NCBI GenBank assembly: GCA_946887385.1
Contig: CAMPKU010000259.1
Location: 1 to 5,364 of the forward strand
Direction: 5' to 3'
Source of the DNA: an uncultured Gammaproteobacteria bacterium
Lineage (GTDB): Bacteria > Pseudomonadota > Gammaproteobacteria > Rariloculales > Rariloculaceae
Length of the DNA: 5,364 nt
Shown piece after piece: positions 1 to 5,364 of this stretch. Every line of letters starts with the position of its first letter. Position 1 is the first letter of the stretch. A program made the translations under genes and the position numbers. The notes under the pieces were generated by a model that did not search any database, was not told the origin of the DNA, and worked only from the letters and a program-made list of their open reading frames with translations.

Positions 1-53
1 AAGTACGTCCCTGTAAGCTCGCTCGCGCGCGTCCTTGCGCGCGAGCGCCCCGG
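1..53. repeat. Partial repeat copy at the window edge, inverted match to 312-364
   Basis: Bases 1-53 are the reverse complement of 312-364 with two mismatches (positions 16 and 35). The copy contains the AAGTACGTCCCTGTA segment and an 11-bp hairpin (20-30 with 37-47, loop 31-36). One of its two loop segments has changed (GTCCTT instead of GTCCCT). The likely 5' outer arm lies beyond the window. The sequence after 53 is only partly like the 3' arm of copy A (GCACGCACGCCCGC at 66-79 resembles part of it), so this copy is truncated or rearranged. Confidence 0.85.
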
Positions 54-282
54 CACACCCTGTGTGCACGCACGCCCGCGCTCGAACGCAGCTTCGGCCG
101 GCGGGTGCGCTCCGCTCTTCAAGAAGGGATCGCCTGCGATTCTTGGAGCGACTCGTGGGCAGGCGCTTCCGGGGGGATGGGGACGGATTTATTTATCCGT
201 CCTGCCGCCGGTGCGCTTCTGCGTTCCGTGCGGGACGGATAAAAGATCCGTGCCAAAGGCAGGACGCCCGTTTCCAAAGAAA
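54..282. other. Non-coding stretch rich in small hairpins, no gene seen
   Basis: Apart from the hairpin pair at 181-252, this stretch holds a 6-bp stem GCACAC/GTGTGC (53-58 with 62-67), a bulged stem around 120-145 (CAAGAA with TTCTTG, ATCGC with GCGAT) and ACGCCCG (264-270) able to pair with CGGGCGT (291-297). Open frames on the + strand run through it and on into the antisense of dnaE, but they are low-complexity Arg/Ala-rich translations of repeats and match no family I know. The gene normally found after dnaE (accA) is not present in the window. Confidence 0.5.
181..252. repeat. Pair of ACGGAT hairpins, BIME-like
   Basis: GGACGGAT (181-188) and ATCCGTCC (195-202) form a perfect 8-bp stem around the AT-rich loop TTATTT. 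About 30 bases later, ACGGAT (235-240) and ATCCGT (246-251) form a second stem around AAAAG. GTCCTGCC (199-206) can also pair with GGCAGGAC (258-265), closing a larger structure. Two inverted short palindromes with a spacer is the layout of a REP pair. The AT-rich loops stand out in this GC-rich stretch. From memory only, ACGGATTTATTT-like sequences recur between genes in several proteobacterial genomes. Confidence 0.55.
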
Positions 283-406
283 GCGGATGGCGGGCGTGCG
301 TACAGCCCCTTCCGGGGCGCTCGCGCGCAGGGACGCGCGCGAGCGAGCCTACAGGGACGTACTTGCGGCGTCCCCGGAAGGGGCTGTACGCGCGCCCGCC
401 ATCCGC
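283..406. repeat. Structured repeat copy A: 35-bp inverted arms around a two-hairpin core
   Basis: Arms 283-317 and 372-406 are reverse complements over 35 bp with one mismatch (297 against 392). Each arm also contains a small self-complementary piece (CCCCTTCCGGGG at 306-317, CCCCGGAAGGGG at 372-383). The enclosed 318-371 holds the conserved core also found in copy B at 5137-5189. The element begins 25 bases past the dnaE stop. It does not look coding. The whole segment could fold as a long hairpin in RNA or as a cruciform in DNA. Confidence 0.9.
318..371 (+). other. Core of copy A: two successive hairpins with AGGGAC loops
   Basis: On the + strand an 11-bp perfect stem (318-328 with 335-345) closes the six-base loop AGGGAC at 329-334. 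A second short stem (TAC 350-352, GTA 359-361) closes another AGGGAC loop at 353-358. The link between them contains GAGCC, and the 3' end reads GCGGCGT. The same arrangement, with diverged stem sequence, occurs in copy B on the minus strand. Two similar hairpin loops in a row resemble the TwoAYGGAY RNA motif, although position 2 of each loop here is G instead of C or T. I cannot tell whether it acts as RNA or is a dispersed DNA repeat. Confidence 0.6.
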
Positions 407-431
407 CGCCCACTAACGAAGTGCAGCGCGA

Positions 432-3400
432 TCAGACGAAGTGTTTGGGGTAGTGGATGAGGAAGCGGTCGTCGCCGAGGAGGCGCGTGAGCTGGTCGCG
501 CAGATCGCGCGTGCAGCGCACGGACCACGCTTCGCCGAGCGTGAGCAGCGCCTCGGCGCCGTTGTTCCGGTACTCGATCGAGACTTCGCAACGGCCGCGC
601 GTGAACGGCTTCAACACACGCTGTAGCTCGCGCACCAGTTCCGGACCCGGCGAGCGCTCAGGCCAGCGAATCGTGAGCCGGCGCGCGTACTCTTCGATCG
701 CATCATCGGCGGAGCGCATCCGCTTCGCCGTGAGCCGCCAGCCGTTGATGAAGTCGTCGAACCTGAGCTGCCCTTCCGCGATCAGCACCGCGTGCTTCGC
801 GATGACGTGCTTCGCTTGCGCGAACACCTCGTCGAACATCGTGACCTCGATGCGCTCCGTGTCGTCGTCCAGAATGATCGACACCCGATTCCCGCGCCGC
901 CGCACGTCCACGACGACACCGGCCAGGATCGCTTCCTTACGGACTTGGTACGGCTGCGCCGAGCTCGGCAAACCTTGCAGCACCTTCGCGATCGCGCCGT
1001 TCGTGAAGTGCTTGCAGTGCTCGGCGAAGTCGTCGAACGGGTGGCCCGTCAAGTACAAGCCAAGGCTCTCGCGCTCGCCGTCGAGCCGCTCGCGCTTGCT
1101 CCAATCGCGCACGGGCGTGAGCACGTGCTCGAGCTCCACTTCGCGAAGGTCGCTCCCGAATAATGCCGTTTGCCCCGCGGCCTGTGCGTGCACGGAGCGC
1201 TCCGCGGCCTGCAACGCGCTCGGGATGCCGTTCATCAGCGTGGCGCGATTCGCGCCGAGTGCGTCGAGCGCGCCCGACTTCGCGAGCGCCTCGAGCACCC
1301 GCCGATTGATCTTGGTGAGGTCCACACGCCGGCAAAGATCCACGAGCCCGGTATAGGGGCCGTGTGCTTCGCGCTCGGCGACGATCGCCTCCACGGCGCC
1401 CGGGCCCACGCCTTTGAGCGCTCCCAAGCCGTAGCTGATGCGCTTCGGCCCCGCGACCGTGAACGGCAGCGTGGAGCGGTTCACGTCGGGCGGCTCGAGC
1501 ACGATGCCCATCCGCTTCAGCTCGTCTTTCAGCACCACGAGCCGATCCGTGTTGTCCATGTCGGCCGTCAGCACCGCAGCCATGTACGCCTCGGGATAGT
1601 GCGTCTTGAGCCAGGCAGTCTGGTAGGCGATCAGCGCGTAGGCGGCGGCATGCGATTTGTTGAATCCATAGCCCGCGAACGTCTCCATCTGATCGAAGAT
1701 GTGGTTCGCGCGCCCCTCCTCCACGCCGCGCTCGGTGGCGCCCTTCAAGAACACGCTGCGCTGCTCGGCCATTTCCTCGGCTTTCTTCTTGCCCATGGCC
1801 CGGCGCAGCAGATCGGCGCCGCCGAGCGAGTAGCCTGCGAGGATTTGTGCGATCTGCATCACCTGCTCTTGATACAGAATCACGCCGTAGGTGGGCTTCA
1901 AGATGCCTTCGAGGCGCGGGTGCAGATAATCGGACGCGGCGCCCGCGCGGTGCTTGCGCGCGATGAACTCGTCGGCCATCTGCATCGGGCCCGGCCGGAA
2001 CAGAGCGACAATGGCCGTGAGGTCGTCGAACCGGTCGGGCTGCAAGCGCTTGATCAAGTCGCGCATGCCCAGCGACTCCAGCTGAAACACCGCCGTGGTG
2101 CGGCATTGCCGCAACAGCTCGTAGGTCTTCGCATCGTCGACGGGAATCGCGTCGATGTTCACTTGCAGCTCGCCGCGCGCCGCATGATCGCGATTGATCG
2201 CGGCCACGGCCTTGTCGATGATCGTGAGCGTCTTAAGGCCCAAGAAATCGAACTTGATGAGCCCGATCGCCTCGAGATCGTCTTTGTCGAGCTGCGTGAG
2301 CAGCGCCCCGTGGGCGTCCGCGTAGAGCGGCATGTACTCCGTGATGGGCTGCGGCGCGATCACCACGCCACCGGCGTGCGTGCCGACGTTGCGGGCCAGA
2401 CCCTCGAGCCGTTTCGCGAGGTCGATGAGGCCGCGCACTTCCTCGTCGTTCTCGTAGACCTTGCGCAGCTCCTCGTCGTCGGCGATGGCTTTGTCGAGCG
2501 TGATGCCGATCTCGAACGGAATCAGCTTCGCGATGCGGTCGACGTAGCCGTACGGCATGCCGAGCGCGCGGCCGACGTCGCGCACCACCGCGCGCGCGGC
2601 CATCGTGCCGTAAGTCGCGATCTGCGCTACGCGCTCGCGGCCGTAGCGCCGGCCCACGTAGTCGATGACGCGATCGCGGCCGTCGATGCAAAAGTCGATG
2701 TCGAAGTCGGGCAACGACACGCGCTCGGGATTCAGGAACCGCTCGAACAGCAGGTCGTGTGCGAGAGGGTCCAAGTTCGTGATGCCGAGCGCGTATGCAA
2801 CGAGCGAGCCCACGCCGGAGCCGCGCCCGGGCCCTACGGGAATGGCGTTGTCGCGCGCCCAGCCGATGAAGTCGGCCACGATGAGGAAATAGCCCTCGAA
2901 GCCCATCTTGCAGATGACCTCGATCTCCGCCGCCAGCCGGGCACGGTAACGGGGCACCGCCTCGGCCGGGATGCCGAGCTCGGCCAGGCGCTGGTCCAGC
3001 CCTTGCGCGGCACGGCCCTCGAGGAGCTGCCGCGGCGGCGTGCGATCCTCGCTGACGAAGTCCGGCAAGAACACTTTCCCGACGTCCACCTCGAGCGAGC
3101 AGCGCTTCGCGATCTCGACGGTGTTGGCGATGGCTTCCGGCAAATCCGCAAACAGCTCGGCCATCTCGGCCGGCGAACGCAGATACTGCTGCTCGCTGTA
3201 GGTGCGCGCGCGCGTGGGATCGTCGAGCGTAACGCCTTGCGCGATGCAGACGCGCGTCTCGTGCGCCTCGAAGTCGTCGCGCTCGAGGAAGCACACGTCG
3301 TTAGTCGCCACCACCGGCACCGCGCGTGCGGCTGCAATCTGCACGGCTTGCGCCAGGTAGTCGCGCTCGCCGGCACGCCCGAGCCGTTGGAGCTCGATGT

Positions 3401-3896
3401 AGAAGCGTCCCGGCAATCGGTGCTGCCACTCATCGAGCACCTCGGCGCCGCGCGCGCCGTGTGCCGAGGCGAGCGCCTTGCCGAGCTCGCCGTGCTGCCC
3501 CCCGGACAGCCCGATCAGCCCTTCGAGCGCGTCCGCCTCGAGCCACTCCTTGAGCAGCAGATGCCGGCCGCCGACGGCTCCGTGCACCGCGCTCTTCGTG
3601 AGCAGCGAGCTCAGGCGCTTGAAACCGACGCGGTTCTGACACAGCAACGTGAGCCGCGAGGGTTCTCGATCTTCGCGCGAGTCGGCGATCCAAAGATCCG
3701 CGCCGACGATGGGCTTCACACCCCGCGACAACGCCGGCTTGTAGAACTTCACGAGCGCCGACACGTTGCCTTGATCGGTGATCGCGCAAGCCGGCATGCG
3801 CTGCTCGCCCACGGCGTCGACGAGCGAGTCGACGCGCAACAGGCTATCGACGAGCGAATACTCCGTGTGCACCCGCAGATGAACGAAGCTCAACAT
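432..3896 (-). CDS. dnaE: DNA polymerase III subunit alpha (replicative polymerase, C family)
   Basis: The product is the polymerising subunit of the chromosomal replicase, which adds dNTPs to primed template in the cytoplasm with the clamp, clamp loader and a separate DnaQ proofreader. The protein is 1154 residues, close to the 1160 of E. coli DnaE. In order it shows a PHP domain (about 5-280, starting HLRVHTEYS), palm, thumb and fingers (about 281-820), a helix-hairpin-helix (823-842), a clamp-binding motif QTALF (909-913), an OB fold (about 988-1060) and a tau-binding C-terminal region. Catalytic aspartates are D399 and D401 in PDFDIDF and D550 in IKFDFLG; GPGRGSGVGS (355-364) is intact. 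The PHP domain has lost metal ligands (R8, and Q42 in TDQGN), as in other gammaproteobacterial DnaE, so no internal proofreading is expected. The ATG is the first start after an in-frame TGA. The gene lies 24 bases after lpxB and ends with TGA at 432-434. Confidence 0.98.
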   Translation of the reverse strand: MLSFVHLRVHTEYSLVDSLLRVDSLVDAVGEQRMPACAITDQGNVSALVKFYKPALSRGVKPIVGADLWIADSREDREPSRLTLLCQNRVGFKRLSSLLTKSAVHGAVGGRHLLLKEWLEADALEGLIGLSGGQHGELGKALASAHGARGAEVLDEWQHRLPGRFYIELQRLGRAGERDYLAQAVQIAAARAVPVVATNDVCFLERDDFEAHETRVCIAQGVTLDDPTRARTYSEQQYLRSPAEMAELFADLPEAIANTVEIAKRCSLEVDVGKVFLPDFVSEDRTPPRQLLEGRAAQGLDQRLAELGIPAEAVPRYRARLAAEIEVICKMGFEGYFLIVADFIGWARDNAIPVGPGRGSGVGSLVAYALGITNLDPLAHDLLFERFLNPERVSLPDFDIDFCIDGRDRVIDYVGRRYGRERVAQIATYGTMAARAVVRDVGRALGMPYGYVDRIAKLIPFEIGITLDKAIADDEELRKVYENDEEVRGLIDLAKRLEGLARNVGTHAGGVVIAPQPITEYMPLYADAHGALLTQLDKDDLEAIGLIKFDFLGLKTLTIIDKAVAAINRDHAARGELQVNIDAIPVDDAKTYELLRQCRTTAVFQLESLGMRDLIKRLQPDRFDDLTAIVALFRPGPMQMADEFIARKHRAGAASDYLHPRLEGILKPTYGVILYQEQVMQIAQILAGYSLGGADLLRRAMGKKKAEEMAEQRSVFLKGATERGVEEGRANHIFDQMETFAGYGFNKSHAAAYALIAYQTAWLKTHYPEAYMAAVLTADMDNTDRLVVLKDELKRMGIVLEPPDVNRSTLPFTVAGPKRISYGLGALKGVGPGAVEAIVAEREAHGPYTGLVDLCRRVDLTKINRRVLEALAKSGALDALGANRATLMNGIPSALQAAERSVHAQAAGQTALFGSDLREVELEHVLTPVRDWSKRERLDGERESLGLYLTGHPFDDFAEHCKHFTNGAIAKVLQGLPSSAQPYQVRKEAILAGVVVDVRRRGNRVSIILDDDTERIEVTMFDEVFAQAKHVIAKHAVLIAEGQLRFDDFINGWRLTAKRMRSADDAIEEYARRLTIRWPERSPGPELVRELQRVLKPFTRGRCEVSIEYRNNGAEALLTLGEAWSVRCTRDLRDQLTRLLGDDRFLIHYPKHFV

Positions 3897-3920
3897 CGCG
3901 CATGCAAGGGTTGCGTGGGT
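3897..3920 (-). other. lpxB-dnaE junction, same phase, no clear ribosome binding site
   Basis: Only 24 bases separate the lpxB stop from the dnaE ATG, exactly eight codons (ACC CAC GCA ACC CTT GCA TGC GCG). The two genes are therefore in the same reading frame with a single TGA between them. The gap contains no in-frame ATG, GTG or TTG and no purine-rich Shine-Dalgarno sequence; an ATG at 3901-3903 is out of frame. DnaE translation may depend on ribosomes finishing lpxB (coupling or reinitiation) or on a non-canonical start. There is no room for a separate promoter or terminator. Confidence 0.75.
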
Positions 3921-5081
3921 TCAACGATCACGGGTTTCCCGTACCAGGGCGAGCACCTCGCGTGCAGCCGAAGCACTCGCGTCGCAGCGTAACTGCCGAT
4001 GAATATCGGTGAACGCATCATACCAGCCGGGCGCGAGCCCGCTACCGTCGAGCGCGCCGAGCACTGCCGGCCCGAGAACGTCGGCGCGCACCTGTTGCTG
4101 CACGAACTCCGGCACCAGCGCCCGGCCGGCCAGCAGGTTCGGCAGCGAGAAGTGCGGCAGCTTCGCCACACCGAGACGGCGCACGAGCCAGTAAGTGAGC
4201 GGCACCATCTTGTACGCGACGACCATCGGCCGCTTCGTCAGCAGCGCCTCGAGGCTCGCGGTGCCCGAGGCCGTCAAGACCACGTCGGCGGCGGCCATCA
4301 CGTCGCGCGCCTTCTGCGGGATCAACGCCGCACCGCGCAGGTCCATGCCGGCCGTGGCCGCGCGGAACAGCTCCGCCGTCGCCTCGCTGGCGAGCGCCAC
4401 CGCGACGGTGAGCTCCGGCCGCTCGCGCTTGAGCCACGCCGCCGTGGCCATGAACGGCGCCGCCAGGCGCGCGACCTCGCTGCGCCGGCTGCCGGGCAGC
4501 ACTGCGAGCACGGGCGTATCCGCCGGCAGCCCGAGTCTCGAGCGAGCCGCGGCCTTGTCGACGTCGAGCGGAATCAGGTCCGCGAGGGGGTGGCCGACGA
4601 ACTTGGCATCGACGCCATGGGCCTCGTAGAACGCGGGCTCGAACGGCAGCACGCAGAGCACGAGGTCGACGGCGGCGCGCATCGTCGCGGCGCGCGACTG
4701 GCGCCACGCCCACACCTGCGGGCTCACGTACTGCACGGTCTTGATGCCGGCGGCTTTGAGGGCCGCGCACGCGGGCCGGTTGAAGTCCTGCGCGTCGATG
4801 CCGATGAAGGCGTCGACGCCGCTCGCCCGGATGCGCTCGACGAGCTCGCGACGCAGCGCGAGGATGCGCCGCAAGTGCGGCAGCACCTCGAAAAACCCCA
4901 TCACGGCGATCTCCTCGGCGCGATACCACGGCTCGCACCCCGCCGCGACCATCTTCGGCCCGGCCATCCCCACAAACTCCGCGTCCGGCACCTGCGCCCT
5001 CAACGCTTCGATGAGCCCCGCGCCTAGCGTGTCGCCCGACGCCTCGCCTGCCACCAGCGCGAATTTCAGCGGTCGTTTCAC
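3921..5081 (-). CDS. lpxB: Lipid A disaccharide synthase (glycosyltransferase family 19)
   Basis: LpxB joins UDP-2,3-diacylglucosamine to lipid X (2,3-diacylglucosamine 1-phosphate), giving the tetraacyl disaccharide 1-phosphate and UDP, at the inner face of the cytoplasmic membrane in the Raetz pathway. The protein is 386 residues (E. coli 382) and keeps the family landmarks: VAGEASGD (10-17), MGFFEVLPHL (61-70), GIDAQDFN (94-101), YVSPQVWAWR (118-127), LPGSRRSE (195-202), ASGTASLEA (271-279) and LPNLLAGRALVPEFVQ (313-328). The catalytic-region aspartates D96 and D99 and the arginines R199/R200 are present. One departure is Q98, where the common motif reads GIDAPDFN. The start is GTG at 5079-5081. 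An in-frame TGA two codons upstream (5088-5090) rules out a longer protein, and the N-terminus matches the family. It precedes dnaE and is probably co-transcribed with it; rnhB is absent between them. Confidence 0.97.
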   Translation of the reverse strand: MKRPLKFALVAGEASGDTLGAGLIEALRAQVPDAEFVGMAGPKMVAAGCEPWYRAEEIAVMGFFEVLPHLRRILALRRELVERIRASGVDAFIGIDAQDFNRPACAALKAAGIKTVQYVSPQVWAWRQSRAATMRAAVDLVLCVLPFEPAFYEAHGVDAKFVGHPLADLIPLDVDKAAARSRLGLPADTPVLAVLPGSRRSEVARLAAPFMATAAWLKRERPELTVAVALASEATAELFRAATAGMDLRGAALIPQKARDVMAAADVVLTASGTASLEALLTKRPMVVAYKMVPLTYWLVRRLGVAKLPHFSLPNLLAGRALVPEFVQQQVRADVLGPAVLGALDGSGLAPGWYDAFTDIHRQLRCDASASAAREVLALVRETRDR

Positions 5082-5087
5082 TGGAGC

Positions 5088-5093
5088 TCACCG
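5088..5093 (-). promoter_or_regulatory. Ribosome binding site of lpxB
   Basis: On the minus strand GGTGAG lies six or fewer bases from the GTG start of lpxB. GGTGA matches the 3' half of the Shine-Dalgarno consensus AGGAGGTGA at the expected distance. The TGA inside it is in frame with lpxB, which fixes the GTG as the first usable start. The base of the large inverted repeat (5097) ends only three bases upstream of this site, so folding of the leader could affect ribosome access. That effect is inferred, not shown. Confidence 0.6.
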
Positions 5094-5096
5094 CGC

Positions 5097-5229
5097 GGCC
5101 TGAGCGCGCCGAGCCGCCGAGGGCCCTTGCCGAGACACGCCGGAAGTGCATCCCTGCGGCTCGTCGGCGCACATCCCTGTGCGCCGACGGTCTCGGCAAG
5201 GGCCCTCGGCACCTCGGCGCACTCAGGCC
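5097..5229. repeat. Structured repeat copy B: 40-bp inverted arms around the same core, upstream of lpxB
   Basis: Arms 5097-5136 and 5190-5229 are reverse complements over 40 bp with three mismatches. They enclose 5137-5189, which carries the conserved core. The arms are unrelated in sequence to those of copy A, yet both copies keep arm self-complementarity. No T-run follows on either strand, so it does not look like a simple intrinsic terminator. It lies in the presumed lpxB leader, its base three bases from the ribosome binding site. Confidence 0.9.
5137..5189 (-). other. Core of copy B: two hairpins with AGGGAT loops
   Basis: A perfect 12-bp inverted repeat (5162-5173 with 5178-5189) leaves TCCC as the tip on the + strand; on the minus strand this is an 11-bp stem with the six-base loop AGGGAT. 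A second AGGGAT (5150-5155 on the + axis) is flanked by GC on both sides, a minimal 2-bp stem. The loops are 23 bases apart, against 24 in copy A. Read on the + strand the core begins ACGCCGGAAGTGCATCCCTG, against ACGCCGCAAGTACGTCCCTG on the minus strand of copy A, and both continue to GGCTCG. Confidence 0.6.
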
Positions 5230-5364
5230 CGAAACCACACCGCGGGTTTAAGAAGTCAGTTCGTCGAGTTAGGTGCCCGCCTCGCAGGTACGCGCGTGCA
5301 TATGCAGGGCGGTACCGACTTCCGGCGGGCGGGCGCGAGTGTTGGGAGAGGTGCCGACTTCGGG
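5230..5364. other. Upstream non-coding stretch, no gene recognised
   Basis: No recognisable gene end is seen here. The frame entering on the minus strand from the window edge (PEVGTSPNTRARPPEVGT..., stopping at a TAA near 5270) does not resemble the C-terminus of LpxA, and I would not call it. A 10-bp perfect palindrome TGCATATGCA lies at 5297-5306. The least GC-rich part is about 5244-5271 and could hold a promoter for lpxB, but I see no convincing -35/-10 pair. Confidence 0.4.
5311..5361 (+). repeat. Short direct repeat GGTRCCGACTTC, two copies
   Basis: GGTACCGACTTC (5311-5322) recurs as GGTGCCGACTTC (5350-5361), 39 bases later, with one mismatch. Shorter related pieces AGGTGCC (near 5271) and AGGTAC (near 5286) precede it. 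The series runs to the window edge, so it may be the start of a longer repeat cluster. Function is unknown. Confidence 0.4.

Larger units (their letters stand above)
276..406 (-). terminator. Possible intrinsic terminator of the lpxB-dnaE transcript
   Basis: Transcription leaving dnaE meets the 35-bp inverted arms (406-372 pairing with 317-283), and the strand then reads TTTCTTT (282-276). A strong GC-rich stem followed by a T-rich run is the form of a Rho-independent terminator. The loop is unusually long (54 bases, itself structured) and the T run is interrupted by a C, so termination is plausible but not certain. The element could equally be a repeat that landed behind the gene. Confidence 0.45.

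Noticed and set aside
183..251. ACGGAT sequences as true AYGGAY loops
   Set aside because: They match AYGGAY by letter, but here they form the stems, not the loops, of the hairpins.
1..431. CRISPR array or tandem repeat array
   Set aside because: The repeats are inverted and nested, not regularly spaced direct repeats with unique spacers.
35..460. Overlapping + strand open frames across the downstream repeats
   Set aside because: Their sequence is translated inverted repeats, they overlap the end of dnaE, and no domain or convincing start signal is visible.
3901..3903. Alternative ATG start for dnaE just upstream
   Set aside because: It is seven bases from the chosen ATG, hence out of frame with the DnaE motifs.
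1170..3992. Very long open frame on the + strand (940 codons) opposite dnaE
   Set aside because: It is the antisense shadow of a certain dnaE gene in GC-rich DNA. Its translation is rich in Arg, His, Ala and Leu and shows no family motif.
4042..5238. Minus-strand open frame of 398 codons overlapping lpxB
   Set aside because: It is an out-of-frame Arg/Ala/Gly-rich shadow of lpxB, whose own frame carries all the family motifs.
5230..5290. Sigma-70 promoter for lpxB
   Set aside because: TTAAAC-like and TCGACG-like pieces exist on the minus strand, but their spacing does not fit a -35/-10 pair.
5082..5364. Minus-strand frame open from the window edge up to a TGA at the lpxB start
   Set aside because: It is translated through the 40-bp inverted repeat and gives low-complexity Arg/Pro/Ala sequence without similarity to LpxA or another known protein.

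Overview
The window is a high-GC bacterial chromosome segment, most likely from a gammaproteobacterium. It carries two complete housekeeping genes on the minus strand. lpxB (lipid A disaccharide synthase) comes first in transcription order, and dnaE (catalytic alpha subunit of DNA polymerase III) follows it. The lpxB-to-dnaE order belongs to the well-known gammaproteobacterial lpxD-fabZ-lpxA-lpxB-rnhB-dnaE-accA cluster. LpxB also implies an outer membrane with lipid A. Neither gene looks foreign or damaged. A finer placement, such as a Steroidobacter- or Nevskia-like lineage, is only a guess from base composition and repeat style.

Layout on the + axis: 1-431 is non-coding and packed with inverted repeats. 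432-3896 is dnaE (minus). 3897-3920 is a 24-base gap. 3921-5081 is lpxB (minus). 5082-5364 is non-coding, with another large inverted repeat directly upstream of lpxB and a short imperfect direct repeat at the window edge. The usual rnhB gene is missing between lpxB and dnaE, and lpxA does not end within the 283 bases upstream of lpxB.

The two genes are probably one transcript. Their reading frames are in the same phase, separated by one TGA and eight sense codons, with no clear ribosome binding site for dnaE. The combination joins outer-membrane lipid A synthesis to chromosome replication, as in related bacteria.

The most interesting content is in the flanks. Three copies of one structured repeat lie around the two genes: a partial copy at 1-53, a full copy at 283-406 and a full copy at 5097-5229. 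The full copies share a core of the form ACGCCG-N-AAGTRCRTCCCTG-(TA or C)-GGCTCG followed by an 11-12 bp hairpin. Read on the opposite strand, the core is two successive hairpins with AGGGAY loops. In the two complete copies this core sits inside long outer arms (35 and 40 bp) whose sequences are unrelated between copies but which stay self-complementary. The pattern resembles the TwoAYGGAY RNA motif and also a dispersed REP/BIME-like element. The copy downstream of dnaE is followed by a short T-rich run and may end the operon transcript.
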